23,526 bases of DNA from an archaeon (GTDB lineage Archaea; Asgardarchaeota; Hermodarchaeia; Hermodarchaeales; Hermodarchaeaceae). Positions 15,181 through 22,711 of this stretch are shown piece after piece; positions within the stretch are counted from its first letter, which is position 1, and every line of letters starts with the position of its first letter. The stretch is from contig JABXGY010000056.1 of assembly GCA_016550395.1 (NCBI GenBank), forward strand, positions 1-23,526, read 5' to 3'. A model generated the notes under the pieces. That model was not told the DNA's origin. It made no database searches and was given only the letters and a program-made list of their open reading frames with translations. The position numbers and the translations under genes were made by a program.

Positions 15181-16248
15181 ATGCGAAAATTACTTCATGA
15201 GCTGGTGTTAGCTGATGCACCTCCTGGTCGTGAAAGTGAAGTTCGTGATATTATGATTCGCGAAGTCGAACCGCTTGTTGATGATCTGCATGTGGATGCT
15301 TTGGGAAATGTAATTGCTCGACGGAAGGGTATAACCAAAAAGACTTTCATGCTGATTGCGCATCAGGATGAGGATTGGGCCTTACTGACTACACATATCG
15401 ATGAGTCAGGATTTCTTCGATTTACGCGTCTGGTAGGACACCGTTGGAATCTTCTTGGACAACGAGTATTAGTTCATGGAACAAAAGGGAAAAAACCAGG
15501 AGTTGTCGGATTACCTGCACCTCATCTTATTCCGGTGAAGGAACAACAACGGGGGTATCGACCCGAATTCGACAAAATGTTCATAGATTGCGGAACTAAA
15601 ACTGCTGATGATGCTCAAGCGATTGGATTGGAGGTTGGACAATATGTGACTGCTGTGAAGCATTTTGGTGAACTCGCGAATAACCGGTTAATCGGTAATT
15701 GTTTTGATAACCGAGCTGGTTTAGTTGCGATGATTGAAACACTGCGACGCACACATCAACAGGATCTGGGCATGAACCTTGTTGCGGTCGCTTCGGTTCA
15801 AGAGGAATTAGGCACTCGGGGAGCTCGACCTGCAGCGTTTGCTATTGAGCCGGATTATGCAATTGCTTTGGATGTTTCAGCAACTGGTGATCACCCTAAT
15901 ATCAAGGAGGATCTCATTCCAGTGAAACTAGGACAGGGACCCACCTTGCTTAAAGCAGATCAATATCATGTTACCTCTCAACTTCTTAATGCTTGGATAA
16001 CATCGCTAGCGGAAAAGCATCAATTTCCTTTACAAGAAGTTGTATTACGAACCCCGATACACTTTGGTACTGATGCAGCTGCTGTTGAGTTAGAAAAATC
16101 AGGCAGTATGACTACAGCGTTACTTGTGCCCACTCGGTATTTCCATACCACAAATTCAGTTATTGACTATTCTGATCTTGAAATCTTAGTCCAGCTCTTA
16201 GTGAAATGCCTTGAATCCCTCGACCAACTAGTCAAGGGGGAGGACTAG
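15181..16248 (+). CDS. M42-family metallo-aminopeptidase
   Basis: A 355-residue dinuclear-metal peptidase of the M42 (TET/endoglucanase-M-like) family, which forms large shells and trims peptides, often behind the proteasome. All metal and catalytic residues are visible: H61 (IAHQDE), D176 (CFDNRAG), catalytic E208 and ligand E209 (VQEELGTRGA), D231 (ALDVSATGD) and H322 (TRYFHTT). A difference is at the first motif: the usual AHMDEIG is AHQDEDW with one extra residue before THIDESGF, which may alter the specificity pocket. GGTGAT overlaps the GDPD stop and gives good spacing to the ATG, so translation is coupled. About 30 bases separate it from the convergent TBP gene. Confidence 0.9.
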   Translation: MRKLLHELVLADAPPGRESEVRDIMIREVEPLVDDLHVDALGNVIARRKGITKKTFMLIAHQDEDWALLTTHIDESGFLRFTRLVGHRWNLLGQRVLVHGTKGKKPGVVGLPAPHLIPVKEQQRGYRPEFDKMFIDCGTKTADDAQAIGLEVGQYVTAVKHFGELANNRLIGNCFDNRAGLVAMIETLRRTHQQDLGMNLVAVASVQEELGTRGARPAAFAIEPDYAIALDVSATGDHPNIKEDLIPVKLGQGPTLLKADQYHVTSQLLNAWITSLAEKHQFPLQEVVLRTPIHFGTDAAAVELEKSGSMTTALLVPTRYFHTTNSVIDYSDLEILVQLLVKCLESLDQLVKGED

Positions 16249-16276
16249 TGGAAAACCTCTAAAATAATCTATTAGA

Positions 16277-16828
16277 TTATTCAATGAGCCCCAAATCACG
16301 CATATGATCTGCTAGGAGATAAATGGATTTTCTGGTGATAGTCTCTTTGTTAGTTCCCGCGCAAACTATCCTACCACTGCTAAAGATGAGGAAAACTGCT
16401 TTGGGGGTTTTCATTCGGTAGATAAGCCCGGGGAATACTTCGGGTTCATACAAACAGCGTTCGAGTGCCATTTGCGCCATGTCGAGGTCAACCCGGCTGT
16501 GTAAGTCGCCACTGGCGACGATGTTTTGAATGGTTATCTTTGGTGTTCCACTGACTGTAATGCCGGCTTTACGGATTTTAGCTATCACATTTTCGACGGC
16601 TTTTTCAGCTTCACTTTCCCGGCGTAGACCGGTTATTACCATACGGCCACTATTGAAGACGAGAATGGTGGCTTTAGGATTTTTTACTCGCAACATTAAT
16701 CCGGGGAATTGTTCAGGGTTATATTCAGCATCACGTTGTTTACGGGCAAGAAGATTTAGATCGATTTTCGCGTCGACTTCGACGCTGGCAACTACATTTT
16801 CAATTTTATATTTTGGCCTCTTCGTCAC
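16277..16828 (-). CDS. tbp: TATA-binding protein
   Basis: General transcription factor that binds the TATA box and, with TFB, recruits RNA polymerase. It has two imperfect direct repeats of about 90 residues, as in all TBPs: IENVVASVEV...FPGLMLRVKNPKATILVFNSGR and IQNIVASGDL...FPGLIYRMKTPKAVFLIFSSGR. The GTG start at 16828 gives 183 residues, the usual archaeal length, and is preceded at 6 bases by a near-perfect SD, GGGAGGTG (16835-16842, minus strand). An ATG 33 bases further up has no such signal. There is no acidic C-terminal tail (ends RDLGLIE). Its promoter region contains several copies of TTTATAAA, the very site TBP binds. Confidence 0.97.
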   Translation of the reverse strand: MTKRPKYKIENVVASVEVDAKIDLNLLARKQRDAEYNPEQFPGLMLRVKNPKATILVFNSGRMVITGLRRESEAEKAVENVIAKIRKAGITVSGTPKITIQNIVASGDLHSRVDLDMAQMALERCLYEPEVFPGLIYRMKTPKAVFLIFSSGRIVCAGTNKETITRKSIYLLADHMRDLGLIE

Positions 16829-16860
16829 GAAGGACACCTCCCAGTACAGCTGAGTGTGCA

Positions 16861-16920
16861 TTTATAAACCGTTTATAAACTCTTTATAAAGCAGCGATTG
16901 CCCTTATAAACTTTTTATAC
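16861..16920 (-). promoter_or_regulatory. Array of TATA boxes ahead of the TBP gene
   Basis: TTTATAAA occurs at 16861-16868, 16872-16879 and 16883-16890, exactly 11 bp apart, followed by CTTATAAA (16903-16910) and a TTTTTATA at about 16912-16919. The octamer is palindromic, so both strands read the same. The three evenly phased copies lie on one face of the helix, 33-62 bases before the TBP start codon. Any of them can be the core promoter; the extra copies suggest TBP binding by its own product, i.e. autoregulation (inference). Confidence 0.6.
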
Positions 16921-16941
16921 TATACACTTGCCGTAACAGAA

Positions 16942-16978
16942 CCGAAAAAATGAAAGAAGTCGGCTTTTGCAGAGCCGA
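16942..16978 (-). terminator. Hairpin plus T-tract terminator after cdc48
   Basis: On the minus strand, just after the cdc48 stop, TCGGCT-CTGCAAA-AGCCGA (16960-16978) forms a 6-bp hairpin with a 7-base loop, followed within 15 bases by CATTTTTTCGG with six T (16945-16950). This separates cdc48 from the TBP promoter. Confidence 0.55.
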
Positions 16979-16998
16979 AATATGTAATTTGTATTCGG

Positions 16999-19251
16999 TT
17001 ATGTATAGGGTCCTGGTGTTGTGCTAATAGCGTCACGTTTTGTAGACATGGCTACGGCGTATTCCTCATAAGCTTTCAGCATTTCTGGTGTGATACTGGG
17101 TTTGATTTTGTCAAGGGCGGATTCAAAGTGTTTCGCTTTGACAATAGCTGCATCTTCTTCAGTACGGATGGAATACATACCCGCTTCACGAACGACATTT
17201 GCGAGGTCGGCGCCAGAGTAGCCCTCAGTGATTTTAGCGATTTTTTGAAGGTCTACATCATCGTGTAGTGGCATATTGCGTGTGTGAACTTGGAGAATTT
17301 CTAAGCGTGCTTCTTGATCAGGTGCATGGACGAGGATGATTCGGTCGAAACGACCAGGTCGCAGGAGAGCCTTGTCAATGATTTCAGGGCGATTGGTCGC
17401 AGCGATAACAACGACGTTTTTGAGTTCTTCCATCCCATCTAATTCAGCTAGTAGCTGATTAAGAACGGATTCGTAGACATGGCTGCCATGCCACTGACCC
17501 CGTGCAGGAGCTAGACTATCAAGCTCATCAAAAAAGATAATGCTGGGAGCCACCTGTCGAGCTTTTCGAAAGATTTTCCGAATGCCTTTTTCAGATTCAC
17601 CGACCCATTTACTGAAGATTTCAGGACCACGGATAGCTATGAAGTTGGCTTCGCTCTCGGTAGCTACTGCTTTTGCCAGAAGTGTCTTGCCTCCACCAGG
17701 TGGACCCACAAGGAGGATACCCTTTGGGGGATCGACCCCTACTTTTTCGAATTTGCTAGGATATTTGAGTGGCCATTCGACGGCTTCTCGTAATTCCTCT
17801 TGGACGTCCTTTAAGCCACCAACATCTTCCCAGGAGACTTTGGGGATTTCAAGGTAGACTTCTCGCATAGCCGATGGTTCCGCCCTACGGAGAGACTCAT
17901 CAAAGTCTGCTCCAGTTACTTCGAGATCCTCAATAATTTCGGGCGCAATAGGGTGGTCCTCATCTAAATTGATTTTCGGTAGAATGCGGCGAAGCGTATT
18001 CATAGCCGCTTCACGTGCAATCGCCGCGAGATCAGCACCCACCATACCATGCGTTGCATCAGCTAGTTGGTCAAGATCCACGTCCTTTGCAAGGGGCATT
18101 CCACGAGTGTGGATGAGTAATACTTCCTTACGTCCACTTCGAGTTGGAACGGGAATTTCAATTTCTCGATCGAATCGTCCTGGACGTCGTAGAGCAGGAT
18201 CTAAAGCGCCTTCACGATTAGTCGCAGCGATGACGATAACGCGTCCTCGGGCTTGAAGGCCATCCATAAGAGCTAGAAGCTGAGCGACAACTCGGCGTTC
18301 CACTTCACCTTGGACTTCTTCACGTTTGGGTGCAATACTATCAATTTCATCAATGAAAATAATGCTAGGTGCTTGTTGAGAAGCCTTATCGAATAGCTCA
18401 CGAAGGCGTTTTTCGGATTCACCATAGAATTTGCTCATGATTTCAGGACCGTTAATGGAAATAAACGTAGCATCTGATTCATTGGCAACAGCTCGTGCGA
18501 GAAGGGTTTTCCCGGTCCCAGGTGGACCAAACAATAAGACTCCCTTAGGTGGATCAATACCAAGGCGGTCGAAGAGTTCGGGATGTTTCAGGGGGAGTTC
18601 TATCATTTCGCGGACACGAGCAATGGCTTCATCTAAGCCTCCAATATCTTCGTAAGTTACAAGAGGAGCTTTAGCGGTTACTTCTACTGCCTCGGGTTGA
18701 ATTTGGATAATTGTATCTTCAGTGATTTTTACAACACCTTTAGGCGTTGTGTTCGTAACGATGAATTTAATTTCCCCAAGAGCAAAGGGTGCTCCTGCAC
18801 TTCGCATCATTGCTTCAAACAATGAATAATCGTCACTACGGTAAGCTCCAGCTCCTGCGGTGCTAATAATATCACCGTGAGCAACCGGACGTTGATTCAG
18901 ACTAGGTTTTACAGCCTCCCCTTCAGCGACAATTCTGACGCCGCGTTGGGCGGGAGCTAAGACAACCCGCTTGGCAGGGGGAGGATCAATCCGCTTAACT
19001 TCAACAAATTCACCAATTCCAGTCCCTGAGTTATTGCGGACAAGTCCGTCCATGAATATTTTTCCTGATCCAGCATGAATCGATTGTCCACGCCAAACCC
19101 TCGCACCAGTGGTTTTTTTCCCAATAATCTCAATTATGTCACCAGAGGTAACACCTAAGTGTTCCATGACCTTCGGATCAACACGAACGATACCTCGTCC
19201 AGCTTCGTCGCTGGGGAGAGAGACGACTCGAAGTTGAATGTTTTCAGGCAT
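16999..19251 (-). CDS. Cdc48/VAT-type double AAA+ ATPase
   Basis: A 750-residue archaeal homologue of p97/Cdc48, a hexameric unfoldase that feeds proteins to the 20S proteasome. The order is an N domain (1 to about 185, double-psi barrel), D1 (Walker A GPPGTGKT 242-249, Walker B FIDEID 299-304) and D2 (Walker A GPPGGGKT 516-523, Walker B FFDELD 573-578), with RPGRFDR arginine-finger segments in both. D2 has Gly where nearly all AAA proteins have Thr in the P-loop. The C-terminus ends PYT, with Tyr second from last as in proteasome-docking HbYX tails, but Pro in place of a hydrophobic residue. Its ATG overlaps the stop of the PadR gene (TAATG), and GGAGGA is 9 bases ahead, so the two are coupled. 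Confidence 0.96.
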   Translation of the reverse strand: MPENIQLRVVSLPSDEAGRGIVRVDPKVMEHLGVTSGDIIEIIGKKTTGARVWRGQSIHAGSGKIFMDGLVRNNSGTGIGEFVEVKRIDPPPAKRVVLAPAQRGVRIVAEGEAVKPSLNQRPVAHGDIISTAGAGAYRSDDYSLFEAMMRSAGAPFALGEIKFIVTNTTPKGVVKITEDTIIQIQPEAVEVTAKAPLVTYEDIGGLDEAIARVREMIELPLKHPELFDRLGIDPPKGVLLFGPPGTGKTLLARAVANESDATFISINGPEIMSKFYGESEKRLRELFDKASQQAPSIIFIDEIDSIAPKREEVQGEVERRVVAQLLALMDGLQARGRVIVIAATNREGALDPALRRPGRFDREIEIPVPTRSGRKEVLLIHTRGMPLAKDVDLDQLADATHGMVGADLAAIAREAAMNTLRRILPKINLDEDHPIAPEIIEDLEVTGADFDESLRRAEPSAMREVYLEIPKVSWEDVGGLKDVQEELREAVEWPLKYPSKFEKVGVDPPKGILLVGPPGGGKTLLAKAVATESEANFIAIRGPEIFSKWVGESEKGIRKIFRKARQVAPSIIFFDELDSLAPARGQWHGSHVYESVLNQLLAELDGMEELKNVVVIAATNRPEIIDKALLRPGRFDRIILVHAPDQEARLEILQVHTRNMPLHDDVDLQKIAKITEGYSGADLANVVREAGMYSIRTEEDAAIVKAKHFESALDKIKPSITPEMLKAYEEYAVAMSTKRDAISTTPGPYT

Positions 19252-19673
19252 TAGTCAATTTCCTCCATTAAATCAATTAAGCGTTTACGTACAGATCGGA
19301 ACTCGGTTGCCATTATTTGGAAGAGTGCATCATAGGTGTCAAAGTAATGGTCAATCATTGCTGTAAGAAGCTCATCACCCGCATCGGTTAGACGATAGTA
19401 GCGACGCATGGGTCCACGCCCTTGACTTCGAACCTTGACGTCTCCTTTGATCCACCCGTTTTCTGCAAGCCGATTGAGCAGAGGATAGATGGTTCCTGGT
19501 TCCAATTGAATACGACCCTCCGACATATCTTCGATTAGAGAGGAAATACGTGCTCCGTATAAAGCTTCCCGGCGTAATAGGTTAAGGACCCAAAACTCAA
19601 GAAAGCCTCTGTTGATTTCACGTGTCCACTCTCGGAGTTTATCGATGGTTTTGTCGACAGGGGTTTTAGTCAT
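19251..19673 (-). CDS. PadR-family transcriptional regulator
   Basis: A 140-residue winged-helix repressor. PadR marks are LRREALYGARISSLI (about 34-48), QLEPGTIYPLLNRLAENGWI (about 57-76, recognition helix and turn), the wing GRGPMRRYYRLTDAGDELL (about 87-105), and a C-terminal dimerisation helix. PadR proteins bind inverted repeats and often respond to small molecules; the ligand here is unknown. Its stop codon overlaps the start of cdc48 by one base (TAATG), so PadR and Cdc48 are made together. Inverted repeats right at its own promoter suggest it controls both genes. N-terminal residues 1-22 are an extra basic helix. Confidence 0.9.
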   Translation of the reverse strand: MTKTPVDKTIDKLREWTREINRGFLEFWVLNLLRREALYGARISSLIEDMSEGRIQLEPGTIYPLLNRLAENGWIKGDVKVRSQGRGPMRRYYRLTDAGDELLTAMIDHYFDTYDALFQIMATEFRSVRKRLIDLMEEID

Positions 19674-19691
19674 TTTCTTTCCTTCGAATAC

Positions 19692-19741
19692 ATAGTTTAA
19701 CTATATAGTATGACAAAGCAGTAATACTATTCTTTATAAAC
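19692..19741 (-). promoter_or_regulatory. PadR-cdc48 promoter with two inverted repeats
   Basis: Minus-strand TATA box TTTATAAA (19733-19740) predicts a start near 19710. A perfect 7-12-7 inverted repeat, ATAGTAT/ATACTAT (19705-19711/19724-19730), fills the space between TATA box and start, and a perfect 6-1-6 repeat ATAGTT-T-AACTAT (19692-19704) abuts it downstream. A dimeric repressor here would block polymerase. PadR is the obvious candidate because it is the first gene. Confidence 0.6.
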
Positions 19742-19865
19742 CTACCTCTCTTCCAAATAACAAAAACAGCCTTATTCATAATAAAAGCTGAAAACTGACA
19801 ACGGTTTCCTAACCTCCCAGTTAGAAAGACTTTAAAAGCTACACCAAACATTGGCTCTGCACCCG

Positions 19866-20747
19866 ATGACCCGAAAGTATAAGGTGAGCTACCTAGTGAA
19901 ACTGTCTCTTCGCTTGAGCATTTTACTGATTGCAGCACTAATTTTAGTTTCAGCATTTGGTATCAGCGCTTATTCGACAGTATCGGCTCAGCCCCCACCA
20001 ATTCAAATCAATGACATTGTGGTACCTAATGAAGTTGCTCAAGACGGAAATGGACAGGTACAGGCAACTATAATCAATCTCCAAAACCAGTCCTTTGATG
20101 GTTTTGCGAAATTCTATGACGATTTAGATGAAATTAACAGCTATGATCCATCTGATCCTTTCATACCACAATTGAATTTCACAATCGCAGCGGAATCAGA
20201 ATTGGATCTTGTTCTCCCCTACAAAGTTGCTTACAATGCGACAATCGGGTTACATATCGTGACATTCGAGATTGATGTTGGGGGATTTTCATTCCTCTTT
20301 AACCAATATGAAATCACTGTAATTCCTGTAGCCACTATCTCATCACTCGTTCCTGGACATGTGTTTACTCAGTCGCAAGTAGGAACTCTTCTTGTCTCTA
20401 TTGAAAACCATGTGGATCACCTGGTAAATGTGAGCTTGGATGTCTATGGACCGAAATTTGTGAATGCATCAGAGGAAGTAGAGCTCTCACCTGGGCAGAA
20501 TAATATTGTTATTCCGATTTTGAATAACGCCACCCACGTCTATGATTTTGGTATTTCTCCAGTGAATGTGTCTATGTATTATAATGATGAGCTGATTGGG
20601 AGCCAAGTAATTCTAGTCCCTGTCGACATGACGCTACTCAATAAAATCTTAGCAGTTATTTTACCAGCAAGTATCTTCCTTATTCTTGTTGTCTTCTATG
20701 CGTTCCGAAAACGGCGACGAGTGCGGCAAACTGCAACCGGCGAATAG
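19866..20747 (+). CDS. Secreted, membrane-anchored, strand-rich surface protein
   Basis: A 293-residue protein of unknown function with an N-terminal signal peptide (basic start, hydrophobic core about 15-35, likely cut after STVSA41) and one C-terminal membrane helix (about 261-282) followed by a basic stop-transfer tail (RKRRRVRQ). The outer part is strand-rich, with two CARDB/Ig-like units suggested by repeats of the pattern VEVSNH and LVLPYKV/NNIVIPIL. Seven N-x-S/T sequons are present, so it is probably glycosylated. It thus faces outside. ATG 19866 is chosen: a TATA-like TTTAAAAG (19831-19838) lies about 30 bases upstream with no SD, so a leaderless transcript is likely. It is divergent from PadR. 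Confidence 0.8.
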   Translation: MTRKYKVSYLVKLSLRLSILLIAALILVSAFGISAYSTVSAQPPPIQINDIVVPNEVAQDGNGQVQATIINLQNQSFDGFAKFYDDLDEINSYDPSDPFIPQLNFTIAAESELDLVLPYKVAYNATIGLHIVTFEIDVGGFSFLFNQYEITVIPVATISSLVPGHVFTQSQVGTLLVSIENHVDHLVNVSLDVYGPKFVNASEEVELSPGQNNIVIPILNNATHVYDFGISPVNVSMYYNDELIGSQVILVPVDMTLLNKILAVILPASIFLILVVFYAFRKRRRVRQTATGE

Positions 20748-20803
20748 CATTAAGAGGGAGATAGCCACTCTCTAGTTTGTTGTACTATCCAAGTGGTGAA
20801 ACT

Positions 20804-21436
20804 ATGAGCCAACCCCCGGATGATTGGGAGAAACTGCGACAAGAAATTCTTGAGTGTCAGCAATGTCCTCTAGCAAAATCGCGAACACAAGCCGTTCCAG
20901 GTGTGGGACCCAACGATGCTCAACTCATGTTTATTGGGGAAGCTCCCGGTCGACAGGAGGATATTCAAGGAGAGCCCTTTGTGGGAGCCGCAGGTCAGCT
21001 CTTAACGAAGTTATTAGAACAAGTAGGTATCAAAAGGCAGTCAGTTTTTATCTCTAATGTAGTAAAATGCCGACCGCCTGAAAACCGGCAACCTACCCAC
21101 ATTGAGCGGGCTACCTGTCGTCCATTCTTGAACCGTCAAATCCAGTATATTCAACCGCGGGTTATTGTGTTAGTTGGACGAGTTCCAACGGAGACTATTT
21201 TGGAAACAACAGTGAGGATGGGTGCGATGCATGGTCGAGTCTATCATCGCAACGGTAGGACTTTCTTTGTGATGTATCACCCCGCAGCAGGCCTCTACAA
21301 TCAAACTCTTGTTCCAACCTTAGAAGAGGACATGCAGAAATTAAAGTCGATAGCAAATAATGACCGAGTACCATCAGAGGAGCGGGAACAAGGACAACTC
21401 CCTTTGAGTGAGTTTTTCTCTGAAGAAAAAAAATGA
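20804..21436 (+). CDS. Family-4 uracil-DNA glycosylase with Fe-S cluster
   Basis: A 210-residue UDG of the thermophile/archaeal family 4, which removes uracil (from cytosine deamination) from DNA. The four cluster cysteines have family spacing: C18-x2-C21, C89 in VKCRPPENR, and C105. The catalytic motif GEAPG (45-49), FVGAAGQLL, SNVVKC and the C-terminal H159-P-A-A-G (MYHPAAGLYN) are all present. ATG 20804 is used because GGTGA sits 5 bases ahead; an in-frame TTG at 20777 has no SD. The C-terminus carries a short acidic tail with QGQLPLSEFF, which resembles a PCNA-interacting peptide (Q-x-x-L-x-x-FF, with one residue more than the strict spacing). It is convergent with the coiled-coil gene. 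Confidence 0.95.
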   Translation: MSQPPDDWEKLRQEILECQQCPLAKSRTQAVPGVGPNDAQLMFIGEAPGRQEDIQGEPFVGAAGQLLTKLLEQVGIKRQSVFISNVVKCRPPENRQPTHIERATCRPFLNRQIQYIQPRVIVLVGRVPTETILETTVRMGAMHGRVYHRNGRTFFVMYHPAAGLYNQTLVPTLEEDMQKLKSIANNDRVPSEEREQGQLPLSEFFSEEKK

Positions 21437-21453
21437 ACGCCCACTAAAAGATA

Positions 21454-21915
21454 CTATTTTTCATCTTCGAGGGCTGCTTCAAGTTGTGCACGGCGTCGTT
21501 GAAGGAATGATTGGAGCTCACCTTGCATTTGTGCACGAATACCTATGCCACCCGTTGCAGCCATAGGAGAGGTCGGTGTTCCTGGTGGCGGTGCAGCCAT
21601 ACCTGGTGGTGCACTAGGTCCTGCAGGAGTTGCAGGTGGCATTCTAGGACTAGGTGGTGGCGTAAGAGGAGCTTCAGCAGCATCAGGAGTTCCAGTAGAT
21701 GGCGCCATGGCACGTGTCCCACCGATTCGGAGCACTGTATCAACTTGAGTTTCAATCTTGGATAACCGGGTCCTCATTTCGTCAAGTTGTTTTTCTAAAG
21801 CGCCAACCCCGTTAAGAAAAATTGTTGCTACTCTTTCAAGGACTTGGGCTAGTTCTTCAACTTTCTTAGACATATCCTTTTCCGCTGCTAGAAAATCAAA
21901 ACCACCAAATGCCAT
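21454..21915 (-). CDS. Coiled-coil protein with proline-rich linker
   Basis: A 153-residue protein in three parts: a coiled coil (about 15-64, heptad-like LEKQLDEMRTRLSKIETQV), a low-complexity P/A/T/G-rich linker (about 70-120, with APLTPPPSP and APPPGTP) and a short, strongly charged C-terminal helix (126-153, QSFLQRRRAQLEAALEDE). No enzyme motif. The pattern FLN plus the coil with L-x6-L-x-x-IET resembles from memory the WASH-complex subunit 3/CCDC53 coil, which also has a disordered middle; this is a weak guess. A TATA-like TTTTAAAC (21945-21952, minus strand) lies about 30 bases before the ATG, so the transcript may be nearly leaderless. Divergent from the methyltransferase gene. Confidence 0.75.
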   Translation of the reverse strand: MAFGGFDFLAAEKDMSKKVEELAQVLERVATIFLNGVGALEKQLDEMRTRLSKIETQVDTVLRIGGTRAMAPSTGTPDAAEAPLTPPPSPRMPPATPAGPSAPPGMAAPPPGTPTSPMAATGGIGIRAQMQGELQSFLQRRRAQLEAALEDEK

Positions 21916-22030
21916 TCTATTTCGACTTCACTGTAGATTAATTAGTTTAAAACCTTGTGGGGTATGAGGGCTGTTCCAAGCAGTTTTTAGAGAAAATCAA
22001 TGAATAAACAATTCCTACAATTATTATCCA

Positions 22031-22711
22031 ATGGAAGTCTCAGATATGTCCCCTTCCCGAGTGTACACACGGTTAGTAACACAGCTACTAGGCGTACTTC
22101 ATCGTCGCAACCAACGGAAACGCATAGTGGATCTCGAAGGACTTCAGGTTCAGATATGCCCCCATGTCTTCAACCCATTAACGGCTCGAACGACAAAATT
22201 TTTTATCGAACATATGCGAATTCAGTCTGATACACGGGTATTAGAAATCGGTACTGGAACCGGAGCAATCGCCGCTGCAGCAGGAAAGAGAACTAGCCCT
22301 GTTATTGCTACGGATATCAATCCATATGCCGTAGAATGTGCTCAGGAAACAATGAGACTGAATGGTTTGACAAATCGGGTTACAGTATTATTAGGTGATC
22401 TTTTTTCGCCAGTTCAGTCTAAGACCTTTGATGTAATTCTGTTTAATCCTCCGTATTTTGAACTCCCAGCCCGAAGCTGGATTGAAAAAGCATGGTCAGC
22501 GGGACCGAATTGCGAGCTCATCGCCCGGTTTCTCTCCGAAGCCCGTCTGGTCCTGGAAAAAAAAGGTAATATTCAGATATTATTTAGTTCCGCGGCGCCC
22601 TTAAGAAAACTTCTCGTCTTAATACGAAAGGCAAGATTTTCATTTCAAGTGATAGCTAAGGGTCGAGTATTGGGGTTTGTAGAGACTGCGTATTTATTCC
22701 AGCTCTTTTGA
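22031..22711 (+). CDS. HemK/PrmC-like SAM-dependent methyltransferase
   Basis: A 226-residue class I methyltransferase. VLEIGTGTGAIA (about 69-80) is the SAM-binding loop, ATDINPYAVECA (about 92-103) the acidic loop binding ribose, and FNPPYFELPA the N-P-P-Y active-site motif of enzymes acting on glutamine, adenine or cytosine amino groups. The length and the N-terminal VFNP segment fit archaeal/eukaryal HemK2/Mtq2-type enzymes that methylate the GGQ glutamine of release factor aRF1. Other small-molecule or RNA N-methylation cannot be excluded. ATG 22031 is given; ATG 22046 has GGAAGT 7 bases ahead and may be the true start. Its 3' end overlaps the convergent next gene by 18 bases. Confidence 0.85.
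   Translation: MEVSDMSPSRVYTRLVTQLLGVLHRRNQRKRIVDLEGLQVQICPHVFNPLTARTTKFFIEHMRIQSDTRVLEIGTGTGAIAAAAGKRTSPVIATDINPYAVECAQETMRLNGLTNRVTVLLGDLFSPVQSKTFDVILFNPPYFELPARSWIEKAWSAGPNCELIARFLSEARLVLEKKGNIQILFSSAAPLRKLLVLIRKARFSFQVIAKGRVLGFVETAYLFQLF

Noticed and set aside
21545..21748. Gly/Ala-rich plus-strand frame
   Set aside because: Antisense shadow of the proline-rich linker of the coiled-coil gene; Gly/Ala/Val runs are the complement of Pro/Ala/Thr codons.
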